A DNA stretch of 50,861 nt from Actinomadura montaniterrae (lineage in GTDB: Bacteria > Actinomycetota > Actinomycetes > Streptosporangiales > Streptosporangiaceae). Location: positions 1 to 50,861 of the forward strand of contig NZ_WBMR01000050.1 of the NCBI RefSeq assembly GCF_008923365.1, in the 5' to 3' direction. This document shows positions 15,923 through 24,229 of this stretch, piece by piece; within the stretch, counting starts at the first letter, position 1, and each line of letters opens with the position of its first letter. A program made the position numbers and the translations under genes. The notes under the pieces are model-generated. The model worked only from the letters and a program-made list of their open reading frames with translations, ran no database searches and had not been told where the DNA came from.

Positions 15923-18001
15923 ATGACCGGAACGCCTTATCCGCCCGCGCGGCGCCAGGACATCGTCGAGGACATCCACGGCCACCGGGTCGCCGACCCG
16001 TACCGCTGGCTGGAGGACGCGGGCAGCGACGAGACCCGCGCGTGGCTCGCCGCGCAGGACGAGCTGTTCCACAAGGTCACCGACGCGCTCCCGGGCCGGG
16101 GCCGGCTGCGCCGCCGGCTCGGGGAACTGCTCGGCGCGGGCAGCGTCGGCGCGCCGGTCTGGCGCGGCGACCGGCGGTTCTTCACCCGGCGGACCGCCGA
16201 GCAGGAGCACCCCGTGCTGTACACCGTCGACCCGGACGGCTCCGAGCGCGTCCTCGTCGACCCGATGGCGCTGGACCCGAACGGCACGACGACGCTGGAC
16301 GGCTGGCAGCCTGACAAGGAGGGCCGGCTGCTGGCGTACAAGATCTCGACCGGCGGGGACGAGGAGTCGCTGCTGTTCGTGATCGACGTCGCCACCGGCG
16401 AGCGGGTGGAGGGGCCGATCGACCGGACCCGGTCGTCCGGCATCGCCTGGCTGCCCGGCGGGGAGGCGTTCTACTACGTCCGGCGGCTGCCCGCGCGGGC
16501 CGTCCCGGAGGGCGAGGAGCAGTACCACCGGCGCGTCTACCTGCACCGGGTCGGCGCCGAGCCGGAGACCGACGACGTCCTGATCTTCGGCGACGGGATG
16601 GACAAGACCAACTACTACAGCGTCGGCGTCAGCCGCGACGGGCGGTGGCTGACCGTGTCCGCGTCGCAGGGCACGGCGCCGCGCAACGACCTGTGGCTCG
16701 CGGACCTGTCGGCGTCGCCGCTGGAGCGTCCCGAGCTGCGGCCGGTGCAGGTCGGCGTCGACGCCGAGGCCTGGCTGCACGTCGGACGGGACGGCCGGGC
16801 CTACGTGTTCACCGACCGGGACGCGCCGCGGTCCCGGCTGTGCGTGACCGACCCGTCCGACCCGTCGCCGGAGACGTGGAGCGACCTCATCCCGCAGGAC
16901 CCCGAGGCCGTCCTCACCGACTACGCGATCCTCGACGATCTCGAAGCCCCGGTGCTGCTGGCCGGCTGGACCCGGCACGCGATCAGCGAGATCACCGTGC
17001 ACGACCTGGCGTCCGGCGAGCGGCTCGGCACCGTCCCGACGCCGGGGCTCGGCTCGATCGGCGGGATCGTCGAGCGGCCCGAGGGCGGCCACGAGGCGTG
17101 GTTCGGCTACACCGACAACGTCACGCCGTCGTCCGTGCTGCGCTACGACGCGCGCACCGGGGAGACGGGCCTGTGGGCGTCCGCGCCGGGCACCGTCGAG
17201 GTCCCCGAGATCGAGACCCGGCAGGTGACGTACGCGTCCGCGGACGGCACCGAGGTGCGGATGCTGGTGGCGTCCCGGCCCGGCGCGTCCGGCCCGCGCC
17301 CGGCGATCCTGTACGGCTACGGCGGGTTCAACATCTCGCTGACCCCGTCGTACTCGGCGAGCATCCTCGCCTGGGTGGAGGCCGGCGGCGTCTACGCGAT
17401 CGCGAACCTGCGCGGCGGCTCCGAGGAGGGCGAGGAGTGGCACCGCGCGGGGATGCGCGAGCGCAAGCAGAACGTGTTCGACGACTTCCACGCCGCCGCC
17501 GAGAAGCTGGTCGCCGACGGCCTGACCACCCCGGCGCAGCTGGCGATCTCCGGCGGGTCGAACGGCGGGCTGCTCGTCGGCGCCGCGCTCACCCAGCGTC
17601 CCGACCTGTACCGGGCGGTGGTCTGCTCGGCGCCGCTGCTGGACATGGTCCGCTACGAGCGGTTCGGGCTCGGCCAGACCTGGAACGACGAGTACGGCAC
17701 GGCGGACGACCCGGTGGAGTTCGGCTGGCTGATCGGCTACTCGCCGTACCACCACGTCCACGCGGGGACGGCGTATCCGGCGACGCTGTTCACCACGTTC
17801 GGCAGCGACACCCGCGTCGACCCGCTGCACGCCCGCAAGCTGTGCGCGGCGCTCCAGCACGCGACGGCGTCGGACGCGCCGATCCTGCTGCGCGACGAGG
17901 CGGAGGTCGGGCACGCGGCGCGGTCGGTCAGCCGGTCGGTGGACCTGATGACCGACACGCTCACCTTCATCGCCGCCCAGACCGGCCTGGATCTGGCCTA
18001 G
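15923..18001 (+). CDS. Prolyl oligopeptidase family serine peptidase (S9A)
   Basis: 692 aa from ATG 15923. It cleaves peptides, typically after Pro or basic residues; the specificity is not fixed by sequence. N-terminal ARRQDIVEDIHGHRVADPYRWLED is the S9A opening, followed by a seven-blade propeller region (about 75-420) and an alpha/beta-hydrolase domain. The triad can be read as S546 (SGGSNGGLLVG), D632 (SDTRVDPLH) and H664 (EVGHAARS). A GTG 18 nt upstream is in frame, but TACAGT at 15910-15915 places transcription start at the ATG, suggesting a leaderless mRNA. No signal peptide, so cytoplasmic. Confidence 0.93.
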   Translation: MTGTPYPPARRQDIVEDIHGHRVADPYRWLEDAGSDETRAWLAAQDELFHKVTDALPGRGRLRRRLGELLGAGSVGAPVWRGDRRFFTRRTAEQEHPVLYTVDPDGSERVLVDPMALDPNGTTTLDGWQPDKEGRLLAYKISTGGDEESLLFVIDVATGERVEGPIDRTRSSGIAWLPGGEAFYYVRRLPARAVPEGEEQYHRRVYLHRVGAEPETDDVLIFGDGMDKTNYYSVGVSRDGRWLTVSASQGTAPRNDLWLADLSASPLERPELRPVQVGVDAEAWLHVGRDGRAYVFTDRDAPRSRLCVTDPSDPSPETWSDLIPQDPEAVLTDYAILDDLEAPVLLAGWTRHAISEITVHDLASGERLGTVPTPGLGSIGGIVERPEGGHEAWFGYTDNVTPSSVLRYDARTGETGLWASAPGTVEVPEIETRQVTYASADGTEVRMLVASRPGASGPRPAILYGYGGFNISLTPSYSASILAWVEAGGVYAIANLRGGSEEGEEWHRAGMRERKQNVFDDFHAAAEKLVADGLTTPAQLAISGGSNGGLLVGAALTQRPDLYRAVVCSAPLLDMVRYERFGLGQTWNDEYGTADDPVEFGWLIGYSPYHHVHAGTAYPATLFTTFGSDTRVDPLHARKLCAALQHATASDAPILLRDEAEVGHAARSVSRSVDLMTDTLTFIAAQTGLDLA

Positions 18002-18144
18002 CAGGCACCTGGAGCGGAGGCGCCTGTCAGGCGGCCTTCGCCGGGGGGTGAGGTGGCCTTCGGAGGGAACGACCGGGTTCCGTGGGGCGGGTCACAGGGG
18101 GCGCGGCTGGCGGGCTCGAATTGACGGGTGATCTAATAAGGGGC

Positions 18145-18951
18145 GTGAACGTGTCGATGGTGCGCAGTCCGTCCGCCGTGGACCGGGTGCTCGGTCTCCT
18201 TCGCGAACCGCCCGCCGAACCGGACGTGTCCGCCGGCTACCTCGACCTGCTCGGTCCCGATGAGGAGCGGGCGCCGTCGCTCGCCCAGTCCGTGATGGAG
18301 TCGACGTTCCTGCCGCAGATCTACGAGAAGGTCTGGCGGCCGGTCGGGTTCAACCTGGCCAAGGGCTGGCCGATCGGCCCCGACACCGCCGCCGAGCAGG
18401 CGATGGCCCGCGACTGGCTGGGGCTCGGGCAGCCGGGCGACGCGGACCGTCCGGCGGCGACCGTGCTGGACGTGGCGTGCGGGCCCGGCAACGTGACCCG
18501 CGCGCTCGCCGAGGGCGTCGGCGAGGACGGCCTCGTCGTCGGGCTGGACGCCTCCGCCACCATGCTGGCCCGCGCGGAGGCCGACACCCCGTCCGGCGGG
18601 GAGGTCTGCTTTGTCCGCGGCAACGCCGTCGACCTGCCGTTCCGCGACGCGACGTTCGACGCCGTCTGCTGTTTCGGGGCCCTGTACCTGTTCGACGACC
18701 CGTGGACGGCCGTCGACGGGATGACCCGCGTGCTGCGCCCGGGCGGCCGGCTGATCATCCTCACCTCGCGGCGGCTGACGCCGCTGTACGCCTCGAGGGT
18801 CGGCGGCGAACTGATCCGCCGGGCCACCGGCTTCACGGTGTTCGGCGACCGGGAGGTCACCGGCGCGCTCGCGGACCGCGGTTTCACCGGCATCCGGCGG
18901 CGCCGCTACCCCCTCATGCAGCTGGTGGGCGGCACCCTCCCAGACGCCTGA
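18145..18951 (+). CDS. Class I SAM-dependent methyltransferase
   Basis: About 268 aa. Motif I VLDVACGPGNVTRAL (about 107-121), motif II VVGLDASATML, motif IV FDAVCCFGALYLFDD and post-motif VLRPGGRLIILTS make the Rossmann fold clear. The N-terminal about 90 residues with FLPQIYEKVWRPVGFNLAKGW resemble UbiE/demethylmenaquinone-type enzymes acting on hydrophobic substrates, but the substrate is unknown. GTG 18145, GTG 18151 (AAGGGG 7 bp upstream) and ATG 18157 are possible starts. Confidence 0.88.
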   Translation: MNVSMVRSPSAVDRVLGLLREPPAEPDVSAGYLDLLGPDEERAPSLAQSVMESTFLPQIYEKVWRPVGFNLAKGWPIGPDTAAEQAMARDWLGLGQPGDADRPAATVLDVACGPGNVTRALAEGVGEDGLVVGLDASATMLARAEADTPSGGEVCFVRGNAVDLPFRDATFDAVCCFGALYLFDDPWTAVDGMTRVLRPGGRLIILTSRRLTPLYASRVGGELIRRATGFTVFGDREVTGALADRGFTGIRRRRYPLMQLVGGTLPDA

Positions 18952-19347
18952 GCTTCCCGGACGCCTGAGCCTGCGGGGCGCCTGAGCTTCACCGGGCGCG
19001 CGTGGGCGCGGCCCGAGCCGCGGGCGCTCGCGCGTCGCGCCGCGCCGCGGACGCACCGTCCCGCGGCTCGGGGGTCCTGGAGGGGTCTCGTCCGTTGGGG
19101 GTCTCGTCGCCGCCTTGCTCGCGCGAGTCCTCGATGGACCGGAGCGCGCCGAGCCGGGCGGCACCTAGCTCGCGCAGAAGCGCGCAGCCCGGCCGGTGGG
19201 ACGGCACCGGAAGGCGACGCCCCACCGGCCGGCTCGCGAGGGCCTGCCGCACAGCGCGTTCACGCTCGGCCGAGCGCGCTCAGCAGGCGAGCACGCCGGG
19301 CCGGACCTGCGGGGGCACGGCGGGCCGACCCCGCACGGGCACCGTGG
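18952..19347. repeat. Convergent intergenic region with short repeats and an inverted repeat
   Basis: About 395 bases between converging genes with no supported gene. CGCCTGAGC occurs three times (about 18946-18986), the first spanning the methyltransferase stop. A perfect 12-bp inverted repeat CCGGCCGGTGGG / CCCACCGGCCGG lies at 19189-19200 and 19221-19232 with a 20-nt loop. It probably acts as a bidirectional terminator zone. Confidence 0.6.
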
Positions 19348-20028
19348 TCAGCAGAGTTGCTTCTCGATGTAGATGTTGACGATGCCGCCGATCACCTCGC
19401 GGCGCGTCTCCCTCCAGCCGAACTTGCGGTACAGGGCGAGCGCCGGGGCCTGCAGTTCGGTCGTGTCGCCGCGCAGGACCCGGTACCCGTACTCGGCGGC
19501 GCGTTCCTCCAGTGCGGAGACGACGGCGGCGCCGTAGCCGCGCCGCTGCGCGGACGGCCGCACCCGCAGCCGCACCATCTCCACCGCGTCGAGCACGGGG
19601 TCGCCCGGCGCGTAACCGCCGAACGCGCGTGCCCGGCCCCCGGGAACAAGGTCGGCGCGGCGCAGGCCGCCCATGGCGACGATCTGCCCGTCCACCTCGC
19701 CGACGAGGAACTCGCCGTCATTGCGCAGGTAGATGTCCTCCATCCGGAAGAAGTCGTGGTCGTAGTAGACGCCGTCGCCGGGACGCAGGCCCACCTGCGC
19801 CAGGCCCTCGCGGTGCAGCGCGAGGACGGTGGCGTGGTCGCGGGCCCGGTACCGGCGCAGCCGCAGTTCCCCGAAGCTCCAGACGGGGGGATCGCCCTGC
19901 AGCCGCACGAGGGCGCGGCGGCGGGGGCGAGGATCCGCGGCGGACGGCGCGGGCCCGGCCTCCGGGCCCGCGGGTTCCGCGCCGGGCGCGGGCCGATCCT
20001 GCCAGGAGGCGCTGTCAGGCGTTCCCAT
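19348..20028 (-). CDS. GNAT-family N-acetyltransferase
   Basis: 226 aa. After a Pro/Ala-rich N-terminal about 40 residues, a single GNAT domain follows: RLRRYRARDHATVLALH, EFLVGEVDGQIVAMGGLRR, and the acetyl-CoA loop VRPSAQRRGYGAAVVSALEERA (R-x-x-G-x-G/A variant). The end LALYRKFGWRETRREVIGGIVNIYIEKQL is the usual beta5-beta7 part. Substrate not predictable. It lies 6 bp downstream of the XRE regulator gene on the same strand and may be co-transcribed with it. Confidence 0.88.
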   Translation of the reverse strand: MGTPDSASWQDRPAPGAEPAGPEAGPAPSAADPRPRRRALVRLQGDPPVWSFGELRLRRYRARDHATVLALHREGLAQVGLRPGDGVYYDHDFFRMEDIYLRNDGEFLVGEVDGQIVAMGGLRRADLVPGGRARAFGGYAPGDPVLDAVEMVRLRVRPSAQRRGYGAAVVSALEERAAEYGYRVLRGDTTELQAPALALYRKFGWRETRREVIGGIVNIYIEKQLC

Positions 20029-20034
20029 GCCCGG

Positions 20035-21702
20035 TCAGACCTGCTCGGTCGGGGGGACGGGGGGCCGCTCCCCGGTGGGGGCCGGCTCCTTGGTGGGGCT
20101 GGTGACCCAGGGTCCCGCGAGCGCCTCGCGGAACTCCCGCAGCCCGGCGATCTCGCCGTGCTTGGCCTGCACGGCGACGCCGATCTGGCGGGCCCGGTGC
20201 ACCAGGATGTCGGACCGGTGGTCGGGCGGCAGGTCCAGGATCGCCTCCTGGCCGCCGGCCAGCGCCGCGTCCGGGTTCCCGGCGTGGAGCTTGCACATCG
20301 CCCGGTCGAGGCGCACGAGAGTCAGGTCGACGCGGTCGGTCGGCGCGTACAGCGTCAGCGCGTGGCTCAGCACCTCGTCGCCGTGCTTGTGGTCGCCGAG
20401 ATTGGTGAACGTGTCGCCCTCATAGAAGGCCATCTGCCGGTCGGTGAAGCCGAACACCAGGTCGCTCGTGTCGGTCTTGGACAACTGGTCGAACACCGAG
20501 CGCCCGCGCACGAGCGCCCGGCGGGCGCTGGGCGCGGCGTCGCCGCGTCCGCGCAACGCGAGCATGCCGAGCGCGCGGGCCTCCACCGCGGGCGCCATGG
20601 CCGCCGCCACGCCCGGGGTGCGGCCGGCCAGGTCCTGCGCCTTGCGGGCCAGGTGCAGCGCCTCGCGGGGGTCGCCGTAGTACATCGGGACGAGCGACTC
20701 GCGGACGGTCACCCAGGCGCGCAGCTGCCGGTCGCCGGTCTCGTCGGCCGCGGTGCGCGCGGTCCGGAAGAACGAGCGGGCCAGCCGGTGGTCGCCCAGA
20801 TTGATCATGATCAGCCCGGACAGCCCGGACAGCTGCGCCGCGATCCGGCACAGCCGCTCCTGCAGCTCGACCGGCTGCCGCTTGTCGCACATGCGGCGCA
20901 CCTCGCTGAAGTCCAGCAGCACATCGCAGAGCATCCGCAGCGACGGCGTCGCCTGGTACTGCTGGCCGTAGCCGTAGGTGGTCTCCTCCCATTGGTCGAG
21001 CATGGTCGGCGAGACCGTCGCACCGACCAGCGTGTCGTCCATCTTGCGTCGAATGCCGTCGACCGCACCCAGGAACTGACCGTCGAGCGCCACGCCCGCT
21101 CCGGCCAGAAGTTGCAGAAGGGTCCTACGAAGCACGATGTCCTCCTCTCCCACGTCAATGGACAGGGGGCCGTCGGCGCGGTCAGGGCCCCGTAGGTCGT
21201 TGACTTCCACCCAGTGGCGGTCCTCCGCCCTGGGGATGATCGACCCGACGAGCGGTACGTCGGGCTGCTGTGCCGCGTGCCGTTCCGGAGCCCGCGGCTG
21301 CGGCACCGTGGCGGCCCCCGGCCGCACGGCGTGTCCCCGTCCGCAGATGCAGGGGCTCTTGTAGTCGAGCTGATCGGGCTCGACACGGTACACGGCGCAG
21401 AGGTAGTGCAGATACTCGGGACCGGGTCTTTTGTACCCGCTCTCGTAGGCCGACAGCAGCGTCTCCCCGAGCCGGGGCGGCGGCTTGCCGTCGACCTCGT
21501 ACAGGGCCCTGACCTGGGCCACGATGTCGGACAGCGCGACACCGTGGGCCAGGCGGTGCGCCTTGACCCGGCTGGTGCCGAACAGGGGGCCGCACTGCTC
21601 GTGGATCTCGTGCGCGATCTCCTGCGGGCTGCGCCCCCGGGCCAGAGCGTGCGCACGGATCCTGCGAGCCACGTCCGTTTCTTTCCGAGGGGGGTCCGAC
21701 AT
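20035..21702 (-). CDS. HTH/TPR transcriptional regulator
   Basis: 555 aa from ATG 21702, with GAGGAGG about 9 bp upstream. The frame runs open far upstream without support. The N-terminal about 110 residues carry an XRE-like fold with the actinobacterial form IRAHALARGRSPQEIAHEIH and LSAYESGYKRPGPEYLHYLC, then a Cys pair CICGRGH. Residues about 270-530 are helical repeats of TPR type (DRQLRAWVTVRESLVP, ALHLARKAQDLAG). Such proteins are thought to be regulators with a ligand- or peptide-sensing TPR part. It is divergent from a small unknown gene with a palindrome between them, and followed by a GNAT gene. Confidence 0.85.
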   Translation of the reverse strand: MSDPPRKETDVARRIRAHALARGRSPQEIAHEIHEQCGPLFGTSRVKAHRLAHGVALSDIVAQVRALYEVDGKPPPRLGETLLSAYESGYKRPGPEYLHYLCAVYRVEPDQLDYKSPCICGRGHAVRPGAATVPQPRAPERHAAQQPDVPLVGSIIPRAEDRHWVEVNDLRGPDRADGPLSIDVGEEDIVLRRTLLQLLAGAGVALDGQFLGAVDGIRRKMDDTLVGATVSPTMLDQWEETTYGYGQQYQATPSLRMLCDVLLDFSEVRRMCDKRQPVELQERLCRIAAQLSGLSGLIMINLGDHRLARSFFRTARTAADETGDRQLRAWVTVRESLVPMYYGDPREALHLARKAQDLAGRTPGVAAAMAPAVEARALGMLALRGRGDAAPSARRALVRGRSVFDQLSKTDTSDLVFGFTDRQMAFYEGDTFTNLGDHKHGDEVLSHALTLYAPTDRVDLTLVRLDRAMCKLHAGNPDAALAGGQEAILDLPPDHRSDILVHRARQIGVAVQAKHGEIAGLREFREALAGPWVTSPTKEPAPTGERPPVPPTEQV

Positions 21703-22110
21703 CGATTCCGGCCTCCTCACCGTCGGGCCGGCCGGCGCCCCTCCGGGGGAAGGGCGGTCGTCCGGGCCACGGCGACCGGTCAATAGATGGCCACGACAGA
21801 TAATCTCTCGCGCACGCAGCGTAACCCTGACGGCGGGGCGGGCCAAGCGATTCCCGGGAAAGACAAGGGCTTCGGATGCGTCCTCACCCCCCAGGGTAGA
21901 GATTCTTCCTCCGCCGGGTGTGAAGCTTCCCCTGAGGTGGGGGAATCCGGTACTTCGCGGGACGGGGGTGCCCTTGACCCGCCACCGTGAGAGTTGCAAT
22001 TCTCACCGGGAGCAACGGAACGGATCCAGAGGGTTGATCAATTGCCGGCCGTCCCGGCGGCCGCGCGGTCACGCGCCGCGCACGTCGGGGCCGGCGACGA
22101 GGGATCGGCG
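21703..22110. other. Divergent control region between the XRE/TPR gene and the 132-aa gene
   Basis: About 400 bases without a gene. AT-richer blocks lie at 21780-21815 (AGATAATCTC) and 21985-22040. The main elements are the 20-bp dyad at 21987-22006, a TTGACC -35-like hexamer at 21974-21979, and TTGATCAA near 22034. Confidence 0.55.
21987..22006. promoter_or_regulatory. Near-perfect 20-bp palindrome, candidate operator
   Basis: GTGAGAGTTGCAATTCTCAC matches its complement at 9 of 10 pairs. It begins 7 bp after TTGACC (21974-21979), so a bound protein would cover the spacer and -10 of a plus-strand promoter. The adjacent XRE/TPR protein is the obvious candidate binder (inference). Confidence 0.6.
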
Positions 22111-22509
22111 ATGCAGACGACGCAGGAACCGGCGGCACAGGAGCGGACCGGCGCAGCGGCGCCGGGCACGGCGGAGGGAGGGGGAACGCAGGTGGTCACC
22201 GACAGACGCGTCGGCTACCTCAGGGCGCTGGAGCGCGAGCTCGACGCCCGCGGGCTGGTCGCCCGCGTGGTCCGGACCCGGTCGGGCCCGGCCTTCCTGC
22301 GGGTGGTGAACCCGGCCGCGGCCAGCCTGGCCGAGGACGTCACCTGCGCGCCCGCCCCCGAGAGCCACGACCACTACTTCTGGTGGTCCTGGGGGGAGCG
22401 CATGCACCGCGTCGACGACGTGGGCGGCGCCGCGGTGAAGCTGGCGCACGTCCTGCAGCCCCTCGATCAGCGGTCCGCCCGCGCGATGCGGCCGGCGGGC
22501 CGCCCCTAG
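22111..22509 (+). CDS. Small uncharacterised actinobacterial protein
   Basis: 132 aa from ATG 22111, with GAGGGA about 7 bp upstream. Ala/Thr/Gly-rich N-terminus, then a compact domain: RRVGYLRALERELDARGLVARVV, GPAFLRVVNPAAASLAEDVTC and DHYFWWSWGERMHRVDDVGGAAVKLAHVL. Aromatic HYFWWSW and the alpha-beta pattern suggest a small ligand-binding fold, but no named family is recognised. Divergent from an XRE/TPR regulator, so possibly under its control. A long hairpin follows the stop. Confidence 0.7.
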   Translation: MQTTQEPAAQERTGAAAPGTAEGGGTQVVTDRRVGYLRALERELDARGLVARVVRTRSGPAFLRVVNPAAASLAEDVTCAPAPESHDHYFWWSWGERMHRVDDVGGAAVKLAHVLQPLDQRSARAMRPAGRP

Positions 22510-22515
22510 AGCCGG

Positions 22516-22575
22516 GCGTGCCCCGCGGGGCCGTGGCCGGAACGGCGCGGCAGCCGCGGACCCCGCGGGGCACGC
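22516..22575 (+). terminator. Perfect 15-bp inverted repeat after the 132-aa gene
   Basis: GCGTGCCCCGCGGGG (22516-22530) and its exact complement (22561-22575) flank 30 nt that can themselves pair. It lies 7 bp after the stop codon. Probable terminator hairpin, no U-tract. Confidence 0.65.
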
Positions 22576-22588
22576 TCGCCGGAACAGC

Positions 22589-22718
22589 CCCTCCCCGGCC
22601 TTGTCAAGACACGTCGCGGGCGGAGTACGAACCGGTCGTTACCGTCCCCTACGATCGGGCTCGTACCCGCCGCAGGTCCACGGCGAGGTGTCGAGACACC
22701 CACAAAGGCCGGGGAGGG
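22589..22718 (+). promoter_or_regulatory. Inverted repeat that could mask the mscS Shine-Dalgarno
   Basis: CCCTCCCCGGCCTT (22589-22602) is exactly complementary to AAGGCCGGGGAGGG (22705-22718), which contains the mscS ribosome-binding site 10 bp before ATG 22729. A TACGAT -10-like box at 22650-22655 would start transcripts after the first arm, so masking requires transcription from further upstream. Confidence 0.45.
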
Positions 22719-22728
22719 TCTGCCCGAG

Positions 22729-23727
22729 ATGTTGGCCGATGCTCAGTCGCTGCTGCCCTGGGCGCAGGACGGCACGCCGGAGGCGGCGTGCCGCGACCAG
22801 TCGCCGAGCACCGGCTGCCGGCTCGTCTGGAACGTCTCCCACAGCACCGACTTCACCCACTTCTACGCGACGTGGCTCGACAAGCCCCTCGGCACCGTCC
22901 TGGCGATCATCCTCACCTTCGTGTTCGCGCTGGTCGTGCGGAACGTCGCGCACCGGATGATCACCAAGGTGACGGTGCGGATGGCCGAGGGCACCATGTC
23001 CGAGAAGGTCAAGGAGCGGTCCCGGACGGTCTTCGAGGGCAGCCCCGCGCTGCTGAACCAGCGGCGGGCGCAGCGCGCCAAGACGCTCGGCTCGGTGCTG
23101 AACTCGATCGCGTCCATCGTGATCCTGGGGACGGCGGCGTTCAGCATCCTCGGCCGCCTCGGGCTGAACCTCGCGCCGATCCTGGCCAGCGCGAGCGTCA
23201 TCGGCGTCGCGGTCGGCTTCGGCGCGCAGAACATCGTCAAGGACTTCCTCGCCGGCCTGTTCATGCTGCTGGAGGACCAGTACGGCGTCGGCGACTTCAT
23301 CGACGTCGGCTCGGCCAAGGGCACGGTCGAGGCGGTCACCCTGCGGGTCACCCGGATGCGCGACGTCAACGGCGTCGTCTGGTACGTGCCGAACGGCGAG
23401 ATCAAGAAGGTCGGGAACGAGTCGCAGAACTGGGGCCGGGCCGTCCTCGACATCCCGGTCGACATCCGCGAGGACACCGAGAAGGTCAAGGAGATCCTGC
23501 AGGCCACGGCGGACGAGCTCGCGGCCTCCCCCGGCTGGGAGGACATGGTCCTCGAGGCGCCGTCGGTGTGGGGCGTGCAGGCGCTCGCCGGCGACGCGCT
23601 CGTGATCCGCGTGGTGCTGAAGACCGCGCCCGGCAAGCAGGGCGAGATCGCCCGCGAGCTGCGCGAACGGGTGAAGAACGCGTTCGACGACGCGGGCGTC
23701 TCCGTCGCCACCCCGGCCACGACCTGA
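22729..23727 (+). CDS. mscS: Small-conductance mechanosensitive channel (MscS family)
   Basis: 332 aa inner-membrane channel that opens under osmotic down-shock. Hydrophobic segments are at about 55-72 (LGTVLAIILTFVFALVV), 121-137 and 143-160, the last being the pore helix (ASVIGVAVGFGAQNIVKDFLAGLFMLLE), with the Gly/Ala packing typical of MscS TM3. The beta domain GDFIDVGSAKGTVEAVTLRVTRMRDVNGVVWYVPNGEI is the family signature. The long basic linker between TM1 and TM2 (about 75-118) is longer than in E. coli MscS. ATG 22729 follows GGGGAGGG. The globin gene is 100 bp downstream. Confidence 0.93.
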   Translation: MLADAQSLLPWAQDGTPEAACRDQSPSTGCRLVWNVSHSTDFTHFYATWLDKPLGTVLAIILTFVFALVVRNVAHRMITKVTVRMAEGTMSEKVKERSRTVFEGSPALLNQRRAQRAKTLGSVLNSIASIVILGTAAFSILGRLGLNLAPILASASVIGVAVGFGAQNIVKDFLAGLFMLLEDQYGVGDFIDVGSAKGTVEAVTLRVTRMRDVNGVVWYVPNGEIKKVGNESQNWGRAVLDIPVDIREDTEKVKEILQATADELAASPGWEDMVLEAPSVWGVQALAGDALVIRVVLKTAPGKQGEIARELRERVKNAFDDAGVSVATPATT

Positions 23728-23759
23728 TCGCCGGCGCCCGGCGGCCCTCCCGTGCGGCC

Positions 23760-23817
23760 GATCACCGGGCCGCCGATCACGGAGCGGCTGATCACCGGGC
23801 CGCCGATCGCATAGGGT
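23760..23817 (+). promoter_or_regulatory. 19-bp direct repeats in the globin promoter
   Basis: GATCACCGGGCCGCCGATC occurs exactly twice (23760-23778 and 23790-23808), 30 bp apart. TAGGGT (23812-23817) fits a -10 just after the second copy, 10 nt before the globin ATG. The phasing of about three helical turns suits a dimeric or tandem regulator; a chance duplication is possible. Confidence 0.5.
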
Positions 23818-23827
23818 GGGCAGCGCC

Positions 23828-24211
23828 ATGACTGAACAGGTGACCTTCTACGAAGCGGTCGGCGGCGAGGAGACCTTCCACCGGCTGGTGCACCGCTTCT
23901 ACCAGGGTGTCGCTGAAGACCCCGACCTTCGCGCCCTCTACCCGGAGGAGGACCTCGGCCCCGCCGAGGAGCGGCTCCGGCTCTTCCTCATCCAGTACTG
24001 GGGCGGCCCCAACACCTACAGCCAGCGGCGCGGGCACCCGCGGCTGCGGATGCGGCACGTGCCGTTCGTCATCGGCGAGGCCGAGCGGGACGCGTGGCTG
24101 AAGCACATGCGGGTCGCGGTCGACGAGCTGGAGCTGCCGGAGCAGCTGGAGAAGATGCTCTGGGACTACTTCACGATGGCGGCGCGAAGCATGGTGAACG
24201 CGCCCTCCTGA
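23828..24211 (+). CDS. glbO: Group II truncated hemoglobin
   Basis: 127 aa 2-over-2 globin that binds O2 or NO with heme. Reading the fold: FYEAVGGEETFHRLVHRFYQGVAEDP (A/B helices), LYPEEDLGPAEERLRLFLIQYWGGP (E helix and Tyr), RRGHPRLRMRHVPF (proximal His in RHVPF) and the group II Trp in AWLKHM (G8). The start is ATG 23828; an upstream in-frame ATG at 23816 lacks support. The order mscS, globin, GH13 recalls glbO-aglA (Rv2470-Rv2471). Only 18 bp separate it from the GH13 gene, so they form an operon. Confidence 0.94.
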   Translation: MTEQVTFYEAVGGEETFHRLVHRFYQGVAEDPDLRALYPEEDLGPAEERLRLFLIQYWGGPNTYSQRRGHPRLRMRHVPFVIGEAERDAWLKHMRVAVDELELPEQLEKMLWDYFTMAARSMVNAPS

Positions 24212-24229
24212 GCGGGTAGATCGCTGTAC

